Assembly: GCF_001552155.1 (NCBI RefSeq)
Contig: NZ_BCQQ01000012.1
Span: 1-64,000, forward strand
Length of the DNA stretch: 64,000 nucleotides
Reading direction: 5' to 3'
Source of the DNA: Actinomadura formosensis NBRC 14204
GTDB taxonomy: Bacteria > Actinomycetota > Actinomycetes > Streptosporangiales > Streptosporangiaceae
The translations under genes were made by a program, and so were the position numbers. Positions 44,736-55,315 of the stretch are shown here, one piece after another. Each line of letters starts with the position of its first letter. The first letter of the stretch is position 1. The notes under the pieces are model-generated. The model searched no databases and was not told the origin of the DNA. It saw nothing but the letters and a program-made list of their open reading frames with translations.

Positions 44736-45245
44736 ATGGGCAGCGACATGATTCTTGCGGCGAGTTCAGGCGGTAGCGGGCCGTTCAACCTGCTCCTGCT
44801 GCTCGCCGTTCCTCTGGTCTTCTACTTCCTGCTCATCCGGCCGCAGAGCAAGCGCCGCAAAGAGCAGATGCAGATGCAGAACGACCTCCAGCCCGGTGTC
44901 CGCGTGGTGACGACCAGCGGTATCCGCGCCACCGTCGTGGAGGTCGACGACGACGGCGTTCTCCTGGAGATCGCCGACGGTGTCGAGGTGCGCTTCGTCA
45001 AGCAGGCCGTCATGCAGATCCTCAAGGACTCCGACTCCGAGGACCTCGACGAGGACCCCGGTGAGGGAGACGAGGACGGCACCGTCGACCTCACCAAGGA
45101 CGGCTCCGAGGTCGACCTGTCCAAGGACGGCGACACCGAGGACGGCACGGAGACGAAGGACACCGCGGTGGACGAGGACGGGGGGCCCGCGTCCAAGCCG
45201 GAGGAGAAGACGAAGGTCAAGGCGGCGGACAAGCCGTCCGCATGA
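44736..45245 (+). CDS. yajC: Preprotein translocase subunit YajC
   Basis: A 169-residue protein with one membrane segment (FNLLLLLAVPLVFYFLLI, residues 17-34), the conserved RPQSKRRKEQMQMQNDLQPG and VVTTSGIRATVVEVDDDGVL. It joins SecD and SecF in the accessory complex of the Sec translocon. The last ~75 residues are an acidic tail (EDLDEDPGEGDEDGTVDLTK and similar) longer than in proteobacterial YajC but usual in actinomycetes. secD follows after 50 bp. Confidence 0.93.
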   Translation: MGSDMILAASSGGSGPFNLLLLLAVPLVFYFLLIRPQSKRRKEQMQMQNDLQPGVRVVTTSGIRATVVEVDDDGVLLEIADGVEVRFVKQAVMQILKDSDSEDLDEDPGEGDEDGTVDLTKDGSEVDLSKDGDTEDGTETKDTAVDEDGGPASKPEEKTKVKAADKPSA

Positions 45246-45295
45246 CCTTCTGACACTCCCACGGCGCTGACCAAAGACGGGAAGTTAAGACGACA

Positions 45296-47113
45296 GTGGC
45301 TTCGCCCAACTACGCTCCCAAACCCGGGCGCACGCTCCTCGCACTGTTCGCGACGCTGGTCGTCCTCGCCGGCCTGGCGGTCTGGCAGGGCCAGACGACG
45401 CCCAAGCTCGGCCTGGACCTGGCCGGCGGGACGACCGTGACGCTCACGGCCAAGACCGCGAACGGCAAGAACCCTCCGCCCGAGCAGATGAACCAGGCCG
45501 TCAAGATCATGACCCAGCGGGTCAACGGCCTGGGGGTGTCCGACGCGGAGGTCGCCAAGCAGGGCAGCAACAACATCGTGGTGAACGTCCCGGGCGAGGG
45601 GCAGGGGCGCGTCGTCAACCTCATCGGGACCACGGCGAAGCTGCAGTTCCGCCAGGTGTTCGCGGCGGCGGACGGCAAGCCCAAGGGGGCCGTGCCGAAC
45701 CCGATCCCCTCCATCAAGGACAAGGGCAAGAAGGACAAGGGCAAGAGCCCGTCGCCGTCGCCGTCCCCGTCCGGGTCGTCGGCGTCCCCGTCCGGGAGCG
45801 CCTCGCCGTCCACGTCGTCCACCCCGCGCGGCCGGGCCCTGTCGGGGGCGCTGACCGCCCCGACGCCGAAGCCGCCCGCCTCGGGGGACCCGCAGCCGCA
45901 GCCGACGCCGTCGTCGCCGCTGACGGTGCCGTCCGGGCAGCCGACGCCACCCGCGCAGGGCTACCCGGGCGTGACCGACAAGGCCGTCATCCAGCAGTTC
46001 GAGTCGCTCGACTGCTACAAGGGGGACCGGCACACCCCCGGCGCGAACGACCCGAACCGCAAGTTCGTCGCCGCCTGCGACCAGAACGAGGAGAACGGCC
46101 AGGTCTCCAAGTACATCCTCGGGCCCGTCCGGGTGCTCGGCGAGAACGTCGACGCGGCCACCGCGATGCCGCCGAACCCGCAGCAGGGCGAGCCCAGCTG
46201 GTCGGTGTCGCTGAAGTTCGACGGCAAGGGCGCCCGCCAGTTCGGCGAGATCACCACCGACGCCTCCCGCGCCTACCAGCAGGACCCCAACTCCCCGCAG
46301 GCGCAGGTCGCGATCGTCCTGGACGGGCAGGTCGTCTCGGCGCCCGGCATCCGGGAGGGCGCGATCACCGGCGGCACCGCCAGGATCGACGGGCCGCCCG
46401 AGAGCTTCACCCAGCAGTACGCCACCGACCTCGCCAACGTGCTCAAGTACGGGGCGCTGCCGCTGGAGTTCAAGCAGAGCTCCATCGACGAGGTGTCGTC
46501 CACGCTGGGCTCCGACCAGCTGGCCGGCGGCCTGACCGCCGGGGCGATCGGCCTCGGGCTGGTGGTCCTCTACTGCCTGTTCTACTACCGGGGCCTCGGC
46601 CTGGTGGCGGTGTCCAGCCTGGTCGTGGCGTCCGCCATCACCTACCTCGCGGTGGTGATCCTCGGTGAGGGGATGGGCTTCCGGCTCTCGCTGCCGCACA
46701 TCATCGGCCTGATCGTCTCGATCGGCATCACCGCCGACTCGTTCATCGTCTACTTCGAGCGCCTGCGGGACGAGCTGAGAGCCGGCCGCAAGCTGCGCTC
46801 GTCGGTCGAGAACGCCTGGAAGCGGGCGCGGCGCACCATTCTCGTCGCCGACGCCGTCACCTTCCTGGCCGCGCTCGTGCTGTACTTCCTCGCGGTCGGC
46901 GGCGTCGCCGGGTTCGCGTTCGCGATGGGCCTCACGACGCTCATCGACATCGTGGTGGTGTTCTTCTTCACCAAGCCGATGGTCGCGCTGCTGTCGCGCA
47001 CCAAGTTCTTCGGCCGCGGCCATCCGATGTCCGGGCTCGATCCAAGGCGGCTGCACCGCGCGGCGAGCAAGCCGTCCGCCACCACCGCCCCGTCGACCAG
47101 CCAGGAGGCCTGA
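45296..47113 (+). CDS. secD: Protein translocase subunit SecD
   Basis: A 605-residue translocase subunit. One N-terminal membrane segment (LLALFATLVVLAGLAVW) precedes GLDLAGGTTVTL, a periplasmic domain, and five membrane segments at the end including GLIVSIGITADSFIVYFERLR. It uses the proton gradient to pull exported proteins outward. The periplasmic domain is interrupted by a ~80-residue Ser/Pro-rich stretch (about 145-225; SPSPSPSGSSASPSGSASPS) that is probably disordered, placed before the GYPGVTDKAVIQQFESLDCY segment. GTG 45296 starts ASPNYAPKPGRTLL. secF begins 2 bp after the stop. Confidence 0.95.
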   Translation: MASPNYAPKPGRTLLALFATLVVLAGLAVWQGQTTPKLGLDLAGGTTVTLTAKTANGKNPPPEQMNQAVKIMTQRVNGLGVSDAEVAKQGSNNIVVNVPGEGQGRVVNLIGTTAKLQFRQVFAAADGKPKGAVPNPIPSIKDKGKKDKGKSPSPSPSPSGSSASPSGSASPSTSSTPRGRALSGALTAPTPKPPASGDPQPQPTPSSPLTVPSGQPTPPAQGYPGVTDKAVIQQFESLDCYKGDRHTPGANDPNRKFVAACDQNEENGQVSKYILGPVRVLGENVDAATAMPPNPQQGEPSWSVSLKFDGKGARQFGEITTDASRAYQQDPNSPQAQVAIVLDGQVVSAPGIREGAITGGTARIDGPPESFTQQYATDLANVLKYGALPLEFKQSSIDEVSSTLGSDQLAGGLTAGAIGLGLVVLYCLFYYRGLGLVAVSSLVVASAITYLAVVILGEGMGFRLSLPHIIGLIVSIGITADSFIVYFERLRDELRAGRKLRSSVENAWKRARRTILVADAVTFLAALVLYFLAVGGVAGFAFAMGLTTLIDIVVVFFFTKPMVALLSRTKFFGRGHPMSGLDPRRLHRAASKPSATTAPSTSQEA

Positions 47114-47115
47114 CC

Positions 47116-48288
47116 ATGGGACTGCGCACGGTCACCTCGCGGATCTACCGGGGCGAGATCAGCGCCGACATCGTCGGCCGCCCGAAGATCTGGTACACGA
47201 TCTCCGGGCTGCTGCTGGTGCTGTCGATCGCCGGCCTGCTCGTCCAGGGCCTGAACTTCGGCGTGGAGTTCAAGGGCGGTTCCGTCTTCACCTTCAAGGC
47301 GCCCAGCGCCTCGATCGAGCAGGTGCGCACCGCCGTCACCGGCGGCGGCGCCCACCAGGCGATCGTGCAGAAGGCGGGCGGCGACTGGCGGGTGACGACC
47401 GAGAGCATGTCGTCCTCGCACGTCACCGAGGTCAAGTCGAACATCGCCCAGGAACTGAAGGTCCCGGCGGGCAAGGTCAGCACCCAGGTCGTCGGCGCCT
47501 CGTGGGGCGGCGAGATCCAGAAGAAGGCCTGGCAGGCGCTGGCCGTCTTCATGATCCTGATCATCGGCTACCTGTCGGTGGCGTTCGAGTGGCGGATGGC
47601 CATGGCGGCGGTGGTCGCGCTGGTCCACGACCTCGTCATCACGGCGGGCGTCTACGCCTGGTCCGGCTTCGAGGTCACCCCGGCGACGCTGCTCGGCTTC
47701 CTGACCATCCTCGGATACTCGCTGTACGACGCGGTCGTCGTCTTCGACATGATCAAGGAGGTCACCAAACCGCTCGGCCCGACCTCCAAGACCACCTACA
47801 GCGAGGCCGCGAACCAGGCGCTCAGCAGCACGCTGGTCCGGTCGCTGAACACCTCGCTGGTCGCGATCCTGCCGGTCGGCGCGATCCTGTTCATCGGCAC
47901 CACGCTGTTCGGCGCCGGGACGCTGAAGGACCTGTCGCTCGCCCTGTTCGTCGGCATGATCGTCGGGACGTACTCCTCGATCTGCGTGGCGACGCCGCTG
48001 CTCGTCCAGTTGAAGGAGCGCGAGCCGAAGTACCGGCAGATCCGGGAGAACATCGCCCGGCGGGAGCAGAGCGCGAAGCGGCAGACCAAGGCGCCCAAGG
48101 TCAAGGCCGGCGCGGGCGCGTCCGGCAAGCCCCCGGCCGACGACGGCGACGATGACGGCGAGGGCGCCCCGGCCACCGGTGAGCCCGCCGCCGACATCAG
48201 GAGCACCGTCACGGTGCGCAAGGTCGTGCAGACCGGGTCGCGCCAGCAGCCCAAGCGCGGGACGCGGCAGCAGCGGCGCGGCAATTAG
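47116..48288 (+). CDS. secF: Protein translocase subunit SecF
   Basis: A 390-residue partner of SecD with six membrane segments. IWYTISGLLLVLSIAGLLVQ starts the first, followed by LNFGVEFKGGSVFTF (SecF-type GGS motif). GFLTILGYSLYDAVVVFDMIKE carries the conserved D residues in the fourth segment. After the last membrane helix (about residue 295) comes a Lys/Ala/Gly-rich cytoplasmic tail of ~90 residues (ENIARREQSAKRQTKAPKVK onward), long for the family and probably disordered or RNA/ribosome-contacting by charge (inference). The gene pair with secD is continuous with apt 17 bp later. Confidence 0.95.
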   Translation: MGLRTVTSRIYRGEISADIVGRPKIWYTISGLLLVLSIAGLLVQGLNFGVEFKGGSVFTFKAPSASIEQVRTAVTGGGAHQAIVQKAGGDWRVTTESMSSSHVTEVKSNIAQELKVPAGKVSTQVVGASWGGEIQKKAWQALAVFMILIIGYLSVAFEWRMAMAAVVALVHDLVITAGVYAWSGFEVTPATLLGFLTILGYSLYDAVVVFDMIKEVTKPLGPTSKTTYSEAANQALSSTLVRSLNTSLVAILPVGAILFIGTTLFGAGTLKDLSLALFVGMIVGTYSSICVATPLLVQLKEREPKYRQIRENIARREQSAKRQTKAPKVKAGAGASGKPPADDGDDDGEGAPATGEPAADIRSTVTVRKVVQTGSRQQPKRGTRQQRRGN

Positions 48289-48305
48289 GCGGGGGATCGT
48301 CGACC

Positions 48306-48830
48306 GTGGACCTCGGCAAGCTGATCCAGGAACGGATCCGCGACATCCCCGACTACCCCAAGCCCGGCGTGATGTTCAAGGACATCACGCCGCTGCTGGC
48401 CGACCATGTCGCGTTCGCCGGCGTGGTCGACTCGATCGTCAACCACCACGGCCGCGGCACCATCGACAAGATCGTCGGTATCGAGGCCCGCGGGTTCATC
48501 CTCGCCGCGCCCGTCGCCTACCACTTCGGCGCCGGCTTCGTCCCGGTGCGCAAGAAGGGGAAGCTGCCCGCGGCGACGCGCGAGGAGACCTATGACCTCG
48601 AATACGGGAACGAGACGATCGAGATCCATTCCGACGCTCTCGAAGCCGGCGAGCGCGTGCTGATCGTCGACGACGTCCTGGCCACCGGGGGCACGGCCAG
48701 GGCGGCCGCCGAACTCGTGCGGCGATGCGGCGGCGACGTCGTCGGGCTGTCGGTCCTCCTCGAACTGTCCTTCCTGCACGGACGCGACAAACTGGGGAAT
48801 CTGGACGTCCATTCACTGGTTACGGTCTAG
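48306..48830 (+). CDS. apt: Adenine phosphoribosyltransferase
   Basis: A 174-residue type I PRTase making AMP from adenine and PRPP. VGIEARGFILAAPVAYHFGA and VRKKGKLPAATREETYDLEYG are the adenine-binding blocks, and RVLIVDDVLATGGTARAAAE is the PRPP loop. Its location between secF and relA is standard in actinobacteria. GTG 48306 starts VDLGKLIQERIRDIPDYPKP, the usual N-terminus. About 100 bp separate it from relA, with a possible -10 for relA (TACACT, 48849-48854) in that gap. Confidence 0.95.
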   Translation: MDLGKLIQERIRDIPDYPKPGVMFKDITPLLADHVAFAGVVDSIVNHHGRGTIDKIVGIEARGFILAAPVAYHFGAGFVPVRKKGKLPAATREETYDLEYGNETIEIHSDALEAGERVLIVDDVLATGGTARAAAELVRRCGGDVVGLSVLLELSFLHGRDKLGNLDVHSLVTV

Positions 48831-48932
48831 TGCGAAATGGGCGCCGGATACACTGGCGCCATCAGGGTCCGGTGGGAACGGGCGCGACCCGCGCGGCGTG
48901 CACGACGGGCCCGAACGGACTAGGGAGGCTGG

Positions 48933-51479
48933 GTGCCCGGTGAGGTGGTATCGACCGGCGCGGTGAACGACGCCGCGGCGCCCCAGGCCGGGAAACATCC
49001 GGTGCGGGAGACCGCGGGAGAGCGGGCCGTGCAGGCGGCCGGGGCGTCCACCGTGCCACCGCACCGCGCCGAACGGCGCGATCCGCCGCCCGCGCCGCCC
49101 GCCGAAGACCCGCCGCCGAAGGACCCCGCCGCCCGCGACCCCCGAGCCGAGACTCCCCCCGCCGAGCGCACCGGCCCCCCGGAGGACGCCGATGACGCGT
49201 CCGAGACCGACGCCCCGTCCAGGCCCATGCCGGCCACGATTCCACCGTCTGCCGCCCGGGTGCGCCGTAGGCTCGCCAGACTGGGCGCCCAGCGCGGCCC
49301 CGCTATGAACCCGGTACTGGAACCACTGATCAAGACGGTCCGCAACACGCACCCGAAGGCGGACCTGCGGCTCATCGAGCGCGCCTACGACGTCGCCGCG
49401 CACCACCACCGCGACCAGAAGCGCAAGAGCGGCGACCCGTACATCACGCACCCCCTCGCGGTCGCGACCATCCTCGCCGAACTCGGCATGAACACCGAGA
49501 CGCTCTGCGCGGCGCTGCTGCACGACACCGTCGAGGACACCCCGTACACGCTCGACCAGCTGCGCGCCGAGTTCGGGGACGAGATCGCCGCCCTCGTCGA
49601 CGGCGTCACCAAGCTCGACAAGGTCAAGTACGGGGAGGCCGCGGAGGCCGAGACCGTCCGCAAGATGGTCGTGGCGATGTCCCGCGACATCCGCGTCCTG
49701 GTGATCAAGCTCGGTGACCGGCTGCACAACATGCGCACGCTGCGCTACATGCCGCGGCACAAGCAGGAGAAGAAGGCCCGCGAGACCCTGGAGGTGTTCG
49801 CGCCGCTCGCGCACCGCCTCGGGATGAACACGCTGAAGTGGGAGCTGGAGGACCTCGCGTTCGCCACCCTGTACCCCAAGCGGTTCGACGAGATCGCCCG
49901 CCTGGTGTCCGAACGCGCCCCGCGCCGCGACGTCTACCTCCAGGAAGTGATCGAGAAGGTCTCCACGGACCTGCGCGAGGCCCGGATCAAGGCCACCGTC
50001 ACCGGCCGGCCGAAGCACTACTACTCGATCTACCAGAAGATGATCGCGCGGGACGTCGGCTTCGACGACATCTACGACCTGGTCGGCATCCGGGTCCTCG
50101 TCGACAGCGTCCGCGACTGCTACGCCGCCCTCGGTTCGATCCACGCGCGATGGAATCCGGTCCCCGGCCGGTTCAAGGACTACATCGCGATGCCGAAGTT
50201 CAACATGTACCAGTCGCTGCACACGACGGTGATCGGCCCGGAGGGCAAGCCCGTCGAGTTGCAGATCCGCACCTGGGGCATGCACCGCCGCGCCGAGTAC
50301 GGCGTCGCCGCGCACTGGAAGTACAAGGAGGAGACGGTCGGCGGCCGCAAGGCCGGCGACATGCAGTGGCTCCGCCAGCTTCTCGACTGGCAGAAGGAGA
50401 CCGCCGACCCGGCCGAGTTCCTGGAGTCGCTCCGCTTCGACCTGTCGGTCTCCGAGGTGTTCGTGTTCACCCCGAAGGGCGACGTGATCGCGCTGCCGCA
50501 GGGCGCGACCCCCGTCGACTTCGCGTACGCGATCCACACCGAGGTCGGGCACCGATGTATCGGCGCCCGCGTCAACGGCCGTCTCGTCCCCCTCGAATCG
50601 ACCCTCGACAACGGCGACACCGTCGAGGTGTTCACCTCCAAGTCGCCGGACGCGGGCCCGAGCCGCGACTGGCTCGGTTTCGTCAAGAGCGCCCGCGCCC
50701 GCAACAAGATCAAGCACTGGTTCTCCAAGGAGCGCCGCGACACCGCGATCGAGGCCGGCAAGGACGCCATCGCCCGCGCGATGCGCAAGCAGAACATGCC
50801 GCTGCAGCGGATGATGTCCGGTGAGGCCCTGCTCGCCCTCGCCCGCGACATGCGCTACCCGGACGTGTCGTCCCTGTACGCCGCCGTCGGCGAGAGCCAC
50901 GTCTCCGCCCAGCACGTCGTCCAGCGTCTCGTGGACGCCCTCGGCGGCGTGGAGAGCGCCGAGGAGGACCTCGCCGAGATCGCCCTCCCGACGCGCCGCA
51001 AGCGGAGCCGCCCGGCCGGCGATCCCGGTGTCGTCGTCGCCGACGAGCCGGACGTGTGGGTCCGGCTGTCGCGCTGCTGCACCCCGGTCCCCGGCGACGA
51101 CATCGTCGGGTTCGTCACCCGCGGTCACGGCGTCTCCGTCCACCGCGCCGACTGCGCCAACGTCGCCAGCCTGAGGTCGCAGCCCGACCGGCTCATCGAC
51201 GTCAAATGGTCCCCGGGTGAAGACTCGGTCTTCCTCGTCGCCATCCAGGTCGAGGCCCTCGACCGCCCCCGCCTGCTGTCGGACGTGACCCGGGTCCTGT
51301 CCGACCAGCACGTCAACATCCTGTCGGCCTCGGTCACCACCACCCGGGACCGTGTCGCCGTCAGCCGCTTCACCTTCGAGATGGGCGACCCGAAACACCT
51401 GGGCCACGTCCTGAAGGCCGTCCGCTCCATCGACGGCGTCTACGACGTCTACCGGGTGACCAGCGGCGCCGCCCGCTGA
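48933..51479 (+). CDS. relA: Bifunctional (p)ppGpp synthetase/hydrolase, Rel/SpoT family
   Basis: An 848-residue stringent response enzyme. The HD hydrolase domain contains [20 protein letters not shown] and LLHDTVEDT, and the synthetase domain [15 protein letters not shown] with [20 protein letters not shown]. The RFKD (RxKD) motif is the one found in bifunctional enzymes. TGS ([20 protein letters not shown]) and a C-terminal ACT domain ([20 protein letters not shown]) follow. A ~120-residue proline/alanine/glutamate-rich N-terminal extension precedes the catalytic part, longer than the short leader of mycobacterial Rel. GTG 48933 follows TAGGGAGGCTG. Confidence 0.96.
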   Translation: MPGEVVSTGAVNDAAAPQAGKHPVRETAGERAVQAAGASTVPPHRAERRDPPPAPPAEDPPPKDPAARDPRAETPPAERTGPPEDADDASETDAPSRPMPATIPPSAARVRRRLARLGAQRGPAMNPVLEPLIKTVRNTHPKADLRLIERAYDVAAHHHRDQKRKSGDPYITHPLAVATILAELGMNTETLCAALLHDTVEDTPYTLDQLRAEFGDEIAALVDGVTKLDKVKYGEAAEAETVRKMVVAMSRDIRVLVIKLGDRLHNMRTLRYMPRHKQEKKARETLEVFAPLAHRLGMNTLKWELEDLAFATLYPKRFDEIARLVSERAPRRDVYLQEVIEKVSTDLREARIKATVTGRPKHYYSIYQKMIARDVGFDDIYDLVGIRVLVDSVRDCYAALGSIHARWNPVPGRFKDYIAMPKFNMYQSLHTTVIGPEGKPVELQIRTWGMHRRAEYGVAAHWKYKEETVGGRKAGDMQWLRQLLDWQKETADPAEFLESLRFDLSVSEVFVFTPKGDVIALPQGATPVDFAYAIHTEVGHRCIGARVNGRLVPLESTLDNGDTVEVFTSKSPDAGPSRDWLGFVKSARARNKIKHWFSKERRDTAIEAGKDAIARAMRKQNMPLQRMMSGEALLALARDMRYPDVSSLYAAVGESHVSAQHVVQRLVDALGGVESAEEDLAEIALPTRRKRSRPAGDPGVVVADEPDVWVRLSRCCTPVPGDDIVGFVTRGHGVSVHRADCANVASLRSQPDRLIDVKWSPGEDSVFLVAIQVEALDRPRLLSDVTRVLSDQHVNILSASVTTTRDRVAVSRFTFEMGDPKHLGHVLKAVRSIDGVYDVYRVTSGAAR

Positions 51480-51508
51480 GAACGCCCCAGCCCACCGCCT
51501 GAGCCCGA

Positions 51509-51556
51509 ACGTGCGGAGGGGGCAGCCGCCACCCGGCGGCTGCCCCCTCCGCACGT
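51509..51556. terminator. Very strong bidirectional hairpin between relA and aspS
   Basis: A 22-bp perfect stem with a 4-nt ACCC loop (left arm 51509-51530, right arm 51535-51556). It lies 30 nt after relA and 13 nt after the convergent aspS, so it should stop both transcripts. It is the longest perfect inverted repeat noticed in the window. Confidence 0.9.
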
Positions 51557-51569
51557 CGGAAGTGCCAGG

Positions 51570-53330
51570 TCAGGAGGCGGCGGTCTCGTCCTCCGGGATG
51601 ACGTCCACGCCGGCTTCCGCGCGCTGTTCGGGGGTGATCGGGGTCGGGGCGGCGGTCAGGGGGTCGTGGCCGGACGCGGCCTTCGGGAAGGCGATCACGT
51701 CGCGGATCGAGTCCTGGCGGGCCAGGAGCATGACCACGCGGTCCCAGCCGAAGGCGATGCCGCCGTGGGGCGGCGGGCCGAACTTGAACGCCTCCAGCAG
51801 GAAGCCGAACTTCGACTCGGCCTCCTGCTTGGAGAGGCCGAGGACGTCGAAGACGCGCTGCTGCATCTCGGCGCGGTGGATACGGATGGAGCCGCCGCCG
51901 ATCTCGTTGCCGTTCAGGACGAGGTCGTAGGCGTCCGCGAGCGCGCTGCCCGGGTCCTCGTGGAAGGTGTCGGCGTACTCCGGCTTCGGGGCGGTGAACG
52001 GGTGGTGGACGGACGTCCAGCCGATCTGCTCGCCCTTGTCGTCCTCGACGGGCTCGAAGATGGGGGCGTCGACGATCCAGACGAACTTCCAGGCGGTCTC
52101 GTCGATCAGGCCGCGGCGGCGGCCGATCTCCAGGCGGGCGGCGCCGAGAAGCTCCTGGGTGGCGTGCCGCTTGCCGGCGCCGAAGAAGACCGCGTCGCCG
52201 GGGGCCGCGCCGGTCTCGGCGGCCAGGCCGTCCTTCTCGGCGTCGGAGAGGTTCTTGGCGACCGGGCCGCCGAGCGTGCCGTCCTCCTGGACGAGCACGT
52301 AGGCGAGGCCGCGGGCACCGCGGGCCTTCGCCCAGTCCTGCCAGCCGTCCAGCTCCCTGCGGGTCTGGGACGCGCCGCCCGGCATGACGACCGCGCCGAC
52401 GTACGGGGCCTGGAACACGCGGAACGGCGTGCCGGCGAAGTACTCGGTCATGTCGGTCAGTTCCAGGCCGAAGCGCAGGTCGGGCTTGTCGGAGCCGTAC
52501 CGGGCCATCGCGTCGGCGTAGGTGATGTGGGGGATCGGGCGGGGGATCTCGTGGCCGACGATGTCCCTCCAGAGGCGCGCCACGAGGTCCTCGCCGACCT
52601 TCAGGACGTCGTCCTGGTCGGCGAACGACATCTCGATGTCGATCTGGGTGAACTCGGGCTGCCGGTCGGCGCGGAAGTCCTCGTCGCGGTAGCAGCGGGC
52701 GATCTGGTAGTAGCGCTCCAGCCCGCCGACCATCAGGAGCTGCTTGAACAGCTGGGGCGACTGCGGCAGCGCGTACCAGTGGCCGGGCTTGAGCCGGACC
52801 GGGACGAGGAAGTCGCGGGCGCCCTCGGGCGTCGACCGGGTGAGGGTGGGCGTCTCGACGTTGACGAAGCCGTGCTCGCGCATCACCTCGTGCGTCAGGA
52901 ACGCGGCCTCCGAGCGGATCTTCATGGCGCGGGCGACGGCGTCGCGGCGCAGGTCGAGGTACCGGTACTTGAGCCGGATCTCCTCGTGGACGTTGACGTC
53001 GCCCTCGATGGGGAACGGCAGCGGCGCGGCGTCCGACAGCACCTCGATGTCGGACGCGGCGACCTCGATGTCACCGGTGGGCAGGTCCGGGTTCTCGTTG
53101 CCCGCGGGACGGACGCGGACCTCGCCGACGATCTTGACGCAGAACTCCGAGCGCAGGTCGTGCGCGGCGTCCTCCTCGCGGAAGACGACCTGGGCGGTGC
53201 CGGACGCGTCGCGCAGGTCGATGAACGTGACACCGCCGTGGTCGCGGCGCCGGCCGACCCAGCCGGCCAGCGTGACCTGCTGCCCGGCGTGCTCCTTGCG
53301 GAGCGTCCCCGCCTCGTGGGTCCGGATCAT
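51570..53330 (-). CDS. aspS: Aspartyl-tRNA synthetase, bacterial type
   Basis: A 586-residue class II synthetase. The anticodon-binding OB fold ([20 protein letters not shown]) is followed by class II motif 2 ([20 protein letters not shown] with [11 protein letters not shown]), the bacterial-specific GAD insertion (around 280-420, with [14 protein letters not shown]) and motif 3 ([14 protein letters not shown]). Actinobacteria lack many Asn pathways' partner enzymes, so whether it is discriminating cannot be told by eye. The start overlaps the hisS stop by ATGA. It is last in the MBL-hisS-aspS operon. Confidence 0.96.
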   Translation of the reverse strand: MIRTHEAGTLRKEHAGQQVTLAGWVGRRRDHGGVTFIDLRDASGTAQVVFREEDAAHDLRSEFCVKIVGEVRVRPAGNENPDLPTGDIEVAASDIEVLSDAAPLPFPIEGDVNVHEEIRLKYRYLDLRRDAVARAMKIRSEAAFLTHEVMREHGFVNVETPTLTRSTPEGARDFLVPVRLKPGHWYALPQSPQLFKQLLMVGGLERYYQIARCYRDEDFRADRQPEFTQIDIEMSFADQDDVLKVGEDLVARLWRDIVGHEIPRPIPHITYADAMARYGSDKPDLRFGLELTDMTEYFAGTPFRVFQAPYVGAVVMPGGASQTRRELDGWQDWAKARGARGLAYVLVQEDGTLGGPVAKNLSDAEKDGLAAETGAAPGDAVFFGAGKRHATQELLGAARLEIGRRRGLIDETAWKFVWIVDAPIFEPVEDDKGEQIGWTSVHHPFTAPKPEYADTFHEDPGSALADAYDLVLNGNEIGGGSIRIHRAEMQQRVFDVLGLSKQEAESKFGFLLEAFKFGPPPHGGIAFGWDRVVMLLARQDSIRDVIAFPKAASGHDPLTAAPTPITPEQRAEAGVDVIPEDETAAS

Positions 53331-54607
53331 TTCGAAAGCCTTTCCTTCAACGTCGTGGTGAGCTCGGTGAGCGGGACGGCGGTCTGCTCGCCCTCGGCCA
53401 GGTCCTTGACCTGGGCGACGCCGTCCGCGATATCTCGCTCCCCGAGGATCACGGCGTAGCGGGCGCCCGAGCGGTCGGCGTCCTTCATGGCGCCCTTCAG
53501 CCGTTTGCCGCCGAACGCCATGTCGGCGGCGATCCCGGCGCGGCGCAGCTCGTCGACGAGCGCGAACATGCGGCGTTCGGCGGTGTCGCCGAGCGCGACG
53601 CCGAACGCCTCGCAGCGCGGCTTGGCCGCGAACGCCGCGCCCCCGCCCTCCCGGGACTCGGCCTCAAGCGCCAGGATCGTGCGGTCCAGGCCGAGCCCGA
53701 ACCCGATGCCGGGCAGCGGTGGGCCGCCGATGTCCTTCGACAGGCCGTCGTAGCGTCCGCCGCCGCCGATGCCGGACTGGGCGCCGAGCAGCGGGTGGTC
53801 GAACTCGTAGGTCGTGCGCGTGTAGTAGTCCAGGCCGCGGACGAGGGTGGGGGTGTCCTCCCAGGCGATGCCGAGGTCGGCGAGCAGCCCCCGGACCCGG
53901 TCGTGGTGGGCCTTGCAGGCCGGGCACAGGTGGTCGGCCATCAGCGGCGCGCCGGTGAGCTGCTCGCGCACCTTGGGACGCTTGTCGTCCAGCACCCGCA
54001 GCGGGTTGATCTCGACGCGGGCACGGGTGTCCTCGTCCAGGTCCAGGCCGCGCAGGAACTCCTGCAGCAGGGCCCGGTAGCCGGGACGGCACTCCTTGCA
54101 GCCGAGCGAGTTCAGCAGCAGCCGCACCCGCGTCAGCCCCAGGGACCGGTACCAGTTCGACGCGATCGCGATGGTCTCGGCGTCGACCTGCGGGTCCTCG
54201 CTGCCGATCGCCTCCAGGTCGAGCTGGTAGAACTGCCGGTAGCGGCCCTGCTGCGGACGCTCGGCGCGGAACGCGGCCCCCGTCGTCCACACCTTCACCG
54301 GCAGCGCGCCCTTGTGCAGGTTGTTCTCCAGGACGGACCGCAGCACCGACGCGGTGAACTCGGGACGCAGCGTCAGCGACCTGCCGCCCCGGTCCTCGAA
54401 GGTGTACATCTCCTTGGTCACCACGTCGGTGGACTCGCCGACGCCGCGCCGGAACAGGTTGGTGTCCTCGAAGACGGCCAGTTCCAGGTAGCCGTAGCCG
54501 GCCAGCCGCGCCTGCTCGGCGAACGCCTCCCGGATCGCGTAGAAGAGGTCCGCGCGCGGCGGGACGTATTCACTGACCCCCTTGGGGGCCCGGAAACTCG
54601 AACTCAT
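53327..54607 (-). CDS. hisS: Histidyl-tRNA synthetase
   Basis: A 426-residue class II synthetase. Motif 2 appears as [20 protein letters not shown], the HisRS-A signature as [15 protein letters not shown], and motif 3 as [15 protein letters not shown]. The C-terminal anticodon-binding domain ends the chain. [11 protein letters not shown] is the second His-specific motif. It lies 12 bp after the metallo-hydrolase gene and overlaps aspS by 4 nt. An unusual internal [11 protein letters not shown] (about 225) with an upstream CKECRPGY pair suggests a zinc-binding insertion between motifs 2 and 3, seen in some actinobacterial HisRS. Confidence 0.95.
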   Translation of the reverse strand: MSSSFRAPKGVSEYVPPRADLFYAIREAFAEQARLAGYGYLELAVFEDTNLFRRGVGESTDVVTKEMYTFEDRGGRSLTLRPEFTASVLRSVLENNLHKGALPVKVWTTGAAFRAERPQQGRYRQFYQLDLEAIGSEDPQVDAETIAIASNWYRSLGLTRVRLLLNSLGCKECRPGYRALLQEFLRGLDLDEDTRARVEINPLRVLDDKRPKVREQLTGAPLMADHLCPACKAHHDRVRGLLADLGIAWEDTPTLVRGLDYYTRTTYEFDHPLLGAQSGIGGGGRYDGLSKDIGGPPLPGIGFGLGLDRTILALEAESREGGGAAFAAKPRCEAFGVALGDTAERRMFALVDELRRAGIAADMAFGGKRLKGAMKDADRSGARYAVILGERDIADGVAQVKDLAEGEQTAVPLTELTTTLKERLSK

Positions 54608-54619
54608 GGTCTCTTAGGC

Positions 54620-55315
54620 TCAGAATCCCTTGTTGGGTCCGTCCGCCGGAGTCAACTCCGCGAGGAACGGGTTCGTCGCCCGCTCACGGCCGATTGTGGT
54701 CTGCTCGCCGTGGCCGGGGAGGACGGCCGTGTCGTCGGGCATGGTCAGGCACACCCGGGACAGGCTGGCGAGGATCTCCTCATACGATCCGCCCGGCAGG
54801 TCGGTACGCCCGATCGACCCCGCGAACAGCAGGTCGCCGGTGAACATCACGTCCGGGATCTGCGGGGTGCGCGGTGTCCGGAACGTCACCGACCCGGGCG
54901 TATGGCCCGGCGCGTGGTCGACGGTGAAGGTCAGCCCGGCCAGCTCCAGCGCCGCCCCGTCCGCGAGCTCCCGCACGTCGTCCGGCTCGGCCAGCTCCAG
55001 GCCGCCGAACAGCTGCTGCCCGGCGCCCAGGGACAGGCCCTTCGCCGGGTCGGTCAGCAGGTCGCGGTCGTCCGGGTGGATGTAGGCGGGGACGTCTTTG
55101 GCGCCGCACACCGGGGCCACCGACCAGACATGGTCGATATGACCGTGCGTCAGCAGCACCGCGACCGGCTTCAGCCGGTGCTCGCGCAGCAACTCCTCGA
55201 TTCCGGCCTCGGCGTCCTGGCCGGGATCGATGATCACGCACTCCTCACCCGCGGCGGGCGCCACGACGTAGCAGTTCGCGGCGAATGATCCGGCGGGGAA
55301 CCCGGCGACGAGCAC
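54620..55315 (-). CDS. MBL-fold metallo-hydrolase (glyoxalase II-like)
   Basis: A 231-residue metallo-beta-lactamase fold protein. LLTHGHIDHVWSV is the HxHxDH zinc motif; further ligands lie in DHAPGHTPGSV, MFTGDLLFAGSIGRTD and LPGHGEQTTIG. Length and the final GH region match small glyoxalase II-like hydrolases that act on thioesters such as S-lactoylglutathione analogues; actinobacteria use mycothiol, so the thiol partner would differ. It is first in the operon with hisS and aspS, a conserved actinobacterial order with no known functional link. The divergent cyclophilin gene is 207 bp upstream. Confidence 0.9.
   Translation of the reverse strand: MLVAGFPAGSFAANCYVVAPAAGEECVIIDPGQDAEAGIEELLREHRLKPVAVLLTHGHIDHVWSVAPVCGAKDVPAYIHPDDRDLLTDPAKGLSLGAGQQLFGGLELAEPDDVRELADGAALELAGLTFTVDHAPGHTPGSVTFRTPRTPQIPDVMFTGDLLFAGSIGRTDLPGGSYEEILASLSRVCLTMPDDTAVLPGHGEQTTIGRERATNPFLAELTPADGPNKGF

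Noticed and set aside
48813..51554. A 900-codon minus-strand frame opposite relA
   Set aside because: Composition rich in Val, Asp, Gly and Arg with no motif; relA on the other strand has full domain motifs.
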